From positions 1 through 14,828 of the forward strand of contig JADJIV010000041.1 in the NCBI GenBank assembly GCA_016706845.1: DNA of 14,828 nt, read 5' to 3'. The notes under the pieces were generated by a model that saw only the letters and a list, made by a program, of their open reading frames with translations, was not told the origin of the DNA and did not search any database. Numbering within the stretch: position 1 is the stretch's first letter; each line of letters begins with the position of its first letter. A program made the translations under genes and the position numbers. This document shows positions 13,265 through 14,828 of the stretch, one piece after another. Origin of the DNA: PNOJ01 sp016706845. Lineage in GTDB: Bacteria; Krumholzibacteriota; Krumholzibacteriia; LZORAL124-64-63.

Positions 13265-14609
13265 TCAGCCCTCGAGCTTGCTGCGCAGGGTGCTGCGCGG
13301 CAGGCGCAGCAGCCGGGCGGCGACCGTCACGTTGCCGCCGCTGCGGGCGAGCGCCCAGTCCAGCAGGCGTCGCTCGCAGAGGTCCATGTACTCGCGGTAG
13401 TCGATCGTCTCGCTGTCCAGGGGCGCCGGCGACGGCAGCTCGGCGGCCGCGTCCGGCGCCGTCCGGGCCGCCGTGTCGCCCAGCAGCTCGCGCAGGGTCT
13501 GGTCGGGCAGGGCGAGCCAGCGCTCCACGAGGTTCTCCAGCTCGCGCACGTTGCCGGGCCAGTCGTGGGCGGCCAGCAGCCGGCACTGCTGCTGGTCGAG
13601 GTGGAAGCGCCGCTCGTCGCCGCCGTGCTTGGCCACGAAGTGGCGGACCAGCTCCGGGATGTCCTCGGTGCGCTCGCGCAGGCGCGGCAGCCGCAGCGGG
13701 ATCACGGCGAGCCGGTAGTAGAGGTCCTCGCGGAAGGCGCCCGCGGCGACCAGCTCCTTGAGGTCGGTCTTCGCGGCGGTCATCAGGCGGATGTCGATGG
13801 GCACGGGCCGCAGGCCGCCGACCGGGTGGACCTCGCGCTCCTGGATGACCCGCAGCAGCTTGACCTGGGTCGACAGCGGCATGTCGTCGATGTCGTCGAT
13901 GAACAGCGTGCCGCCGCGCGCCCGTTCGAAGTAGCCGGCGTGGTCCCGGTCGGCCCCGGTGAAGGCCCCCCTCTTGTAGCCGAACAGCTCGCTCTCGAGC
14001 AGGGTCTCGGGGATGGCCGTGCAGTTGATGGCGACGAAGGGCGCCTGGCCGCGGCGGCTGAGGTCGTGCACGGCGCGGGCGGCCACCTCCTTGCCCGTGC
14101 CGCTGGGGCCCTGGATCAGCACCGTGTGGTCGCCGGGGGCCACGGCCCGGATGGTCTGCTTCAGCCGGCGCATGACCGGGGAGTTGCCGACCAGGCCGGC
14201 GTCGCCGAGGCTGCGGATGCGGTGCTTGAGTTCCCGGTTTTCCCGCAGCACCGACTCCCGGACGCTTCGATGGGGGAGGATCGTCAGGATCTCGTCGGGC
14301 TGGAAGGGCTTGCTGACGTAGTCGTAGGCGCCGAGGCGCAGCGCCTCGACCGCGGTGTCGGTCGAGGCGTAGGCGGTCATGATGATCACCTTGCTGCGGC
14401 CGCCCCGGTTCTGGACCTCGCGCAGCAGGTCCAGGCCGCCGGCGCCGGGCAGCTTGAGGTCGGTCAGCACGACGTCGAACTCGCCGGCGCCGATCGCGGC
14501 CAGGCCGGCCGACTACCGTCGGACCAAGGCGGTCACCGGGAGCCCTCGCGCTCCAGCGTCGCGGCCAGGGCGACCCGCGTCATCCGCTCGTCCTCGACCA
14601 GCAGGATCC

Positions 14610-14613
<4 letters not shown>
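13265..14613 (-). CDS. NtrC-family sigma-54 response regulator, broken receiver
   Basis: The intended start is the ATG at 14613, overlapping the kinase stop (ATGA) and opening MRILLVEDERMTRVALAATL. The frame hits TGA at 14535-14533 and resumes at about 14512 (AGLAAIGAGEFDVVLTDLKLPG). About three small indels in 14512-14538 (net one base lost) would restore VTALSDGESAGLAAI. The rest, about 401 aa from GTG 14470, is intact. It holds the phosphoacceptor Asp in LTDLKLPG, the SKPF lysine, Walker A GPSGTGKE, a canonical GAFTGA loop, Walker B GGTLFIDD, FREDLYYRL, WPGNVRELENLVERW and a C-terminal Fis-type HTH (GGNVTVAARLLRLPRSTLRS). It would activate sigma-54 promoters on phosphorylation. If the indels are real, only an N-truncated protein lacking the acidic pair could be made from an internal start. 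Confidence 0.85.

Positions 14614-14828
<215 letters not shown>

Overview
The window is very GC-rich coding DNA with G/C at most third codon positions. It comes from a Gram-negative (diderm) bacterium: it encodes an Omp85-type outer-membrane barrel with a POTRA domain, a second predicted outer-membrane barrel, a lipobox lipoprotein and NtrY/NtrX-type sigma-54 regulation. The style (tightly overlapping genes, two sigma-54 activators, an ECF sigma factor with an atypical partner) would suit a deltaproteobacterium-like or FCB-related uncultured lineage. No marker gene is present, so the phylum is not determined.

Layout. (1) 20-3026, plus strand: three translationally coupled genes encode a cytoplasmic DUF1858/solute-binding-like protein, a HypB/UreG-type SIMIBI GTPase with two CxxC motifs, and a soluble ABC ATPase with no permease beside it. 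This is the best candidate for an undescribed system. It looks like a nucleotide-driven metal or cofactor handling module rather than a normal transporter, but that is inference. (2) 3027-4405: about 1.4 kb of visibly lower GC with no convincing gene, holding a perfect 18-bp palindrome and another inverted repeat. (3) 4406-9872, plus strand: five overlapping genes encode an Omp85-like protein (single-base frameshift), a secreted DUF4390-like protein, an NtrY-like membrane histidine kinase, an NtrX-like sigma-54 activator and a small outer-membrane barrel (single-base frameshift). This looks like an envelope-linked two-component operon. (4) 9951-10772, minus strand: an unrecognised lipoprotein, convergent with the operon and separated from it by a strong hairpin. 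(5) 11039-11773, plus strand: a sulfotransferase. (6) 11851-13186, plus strand: an ECF sigma factor overlapping a one-helix membrane protein that is probably its anti-sigma factor, followed by a clear intrinsic terminator. (7) 13265-14828, minus strand: a second NtrC-family response regulator, broken by small indels in its receiver domain, preceded by the 3' end of its cognate histidine kinase, which runs off the window.

Three genes need indel repair to give intact proteins. The lesions sit in GC-rich stretches, and one is a cluster of about three indels within 27 bp. Residual sequencing error in a draft or long-read assembly is therefore the simplest explanation, but real decay cannot be excluded from sequence alone.

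Functionally, regions 3 and 7 each couple a histidine kinase to a sigma-54 activator, and region 6 adds an ECF switch. The window is therefore rich in envelope and regulatory functions, while the three-gene module at the left stands apart.
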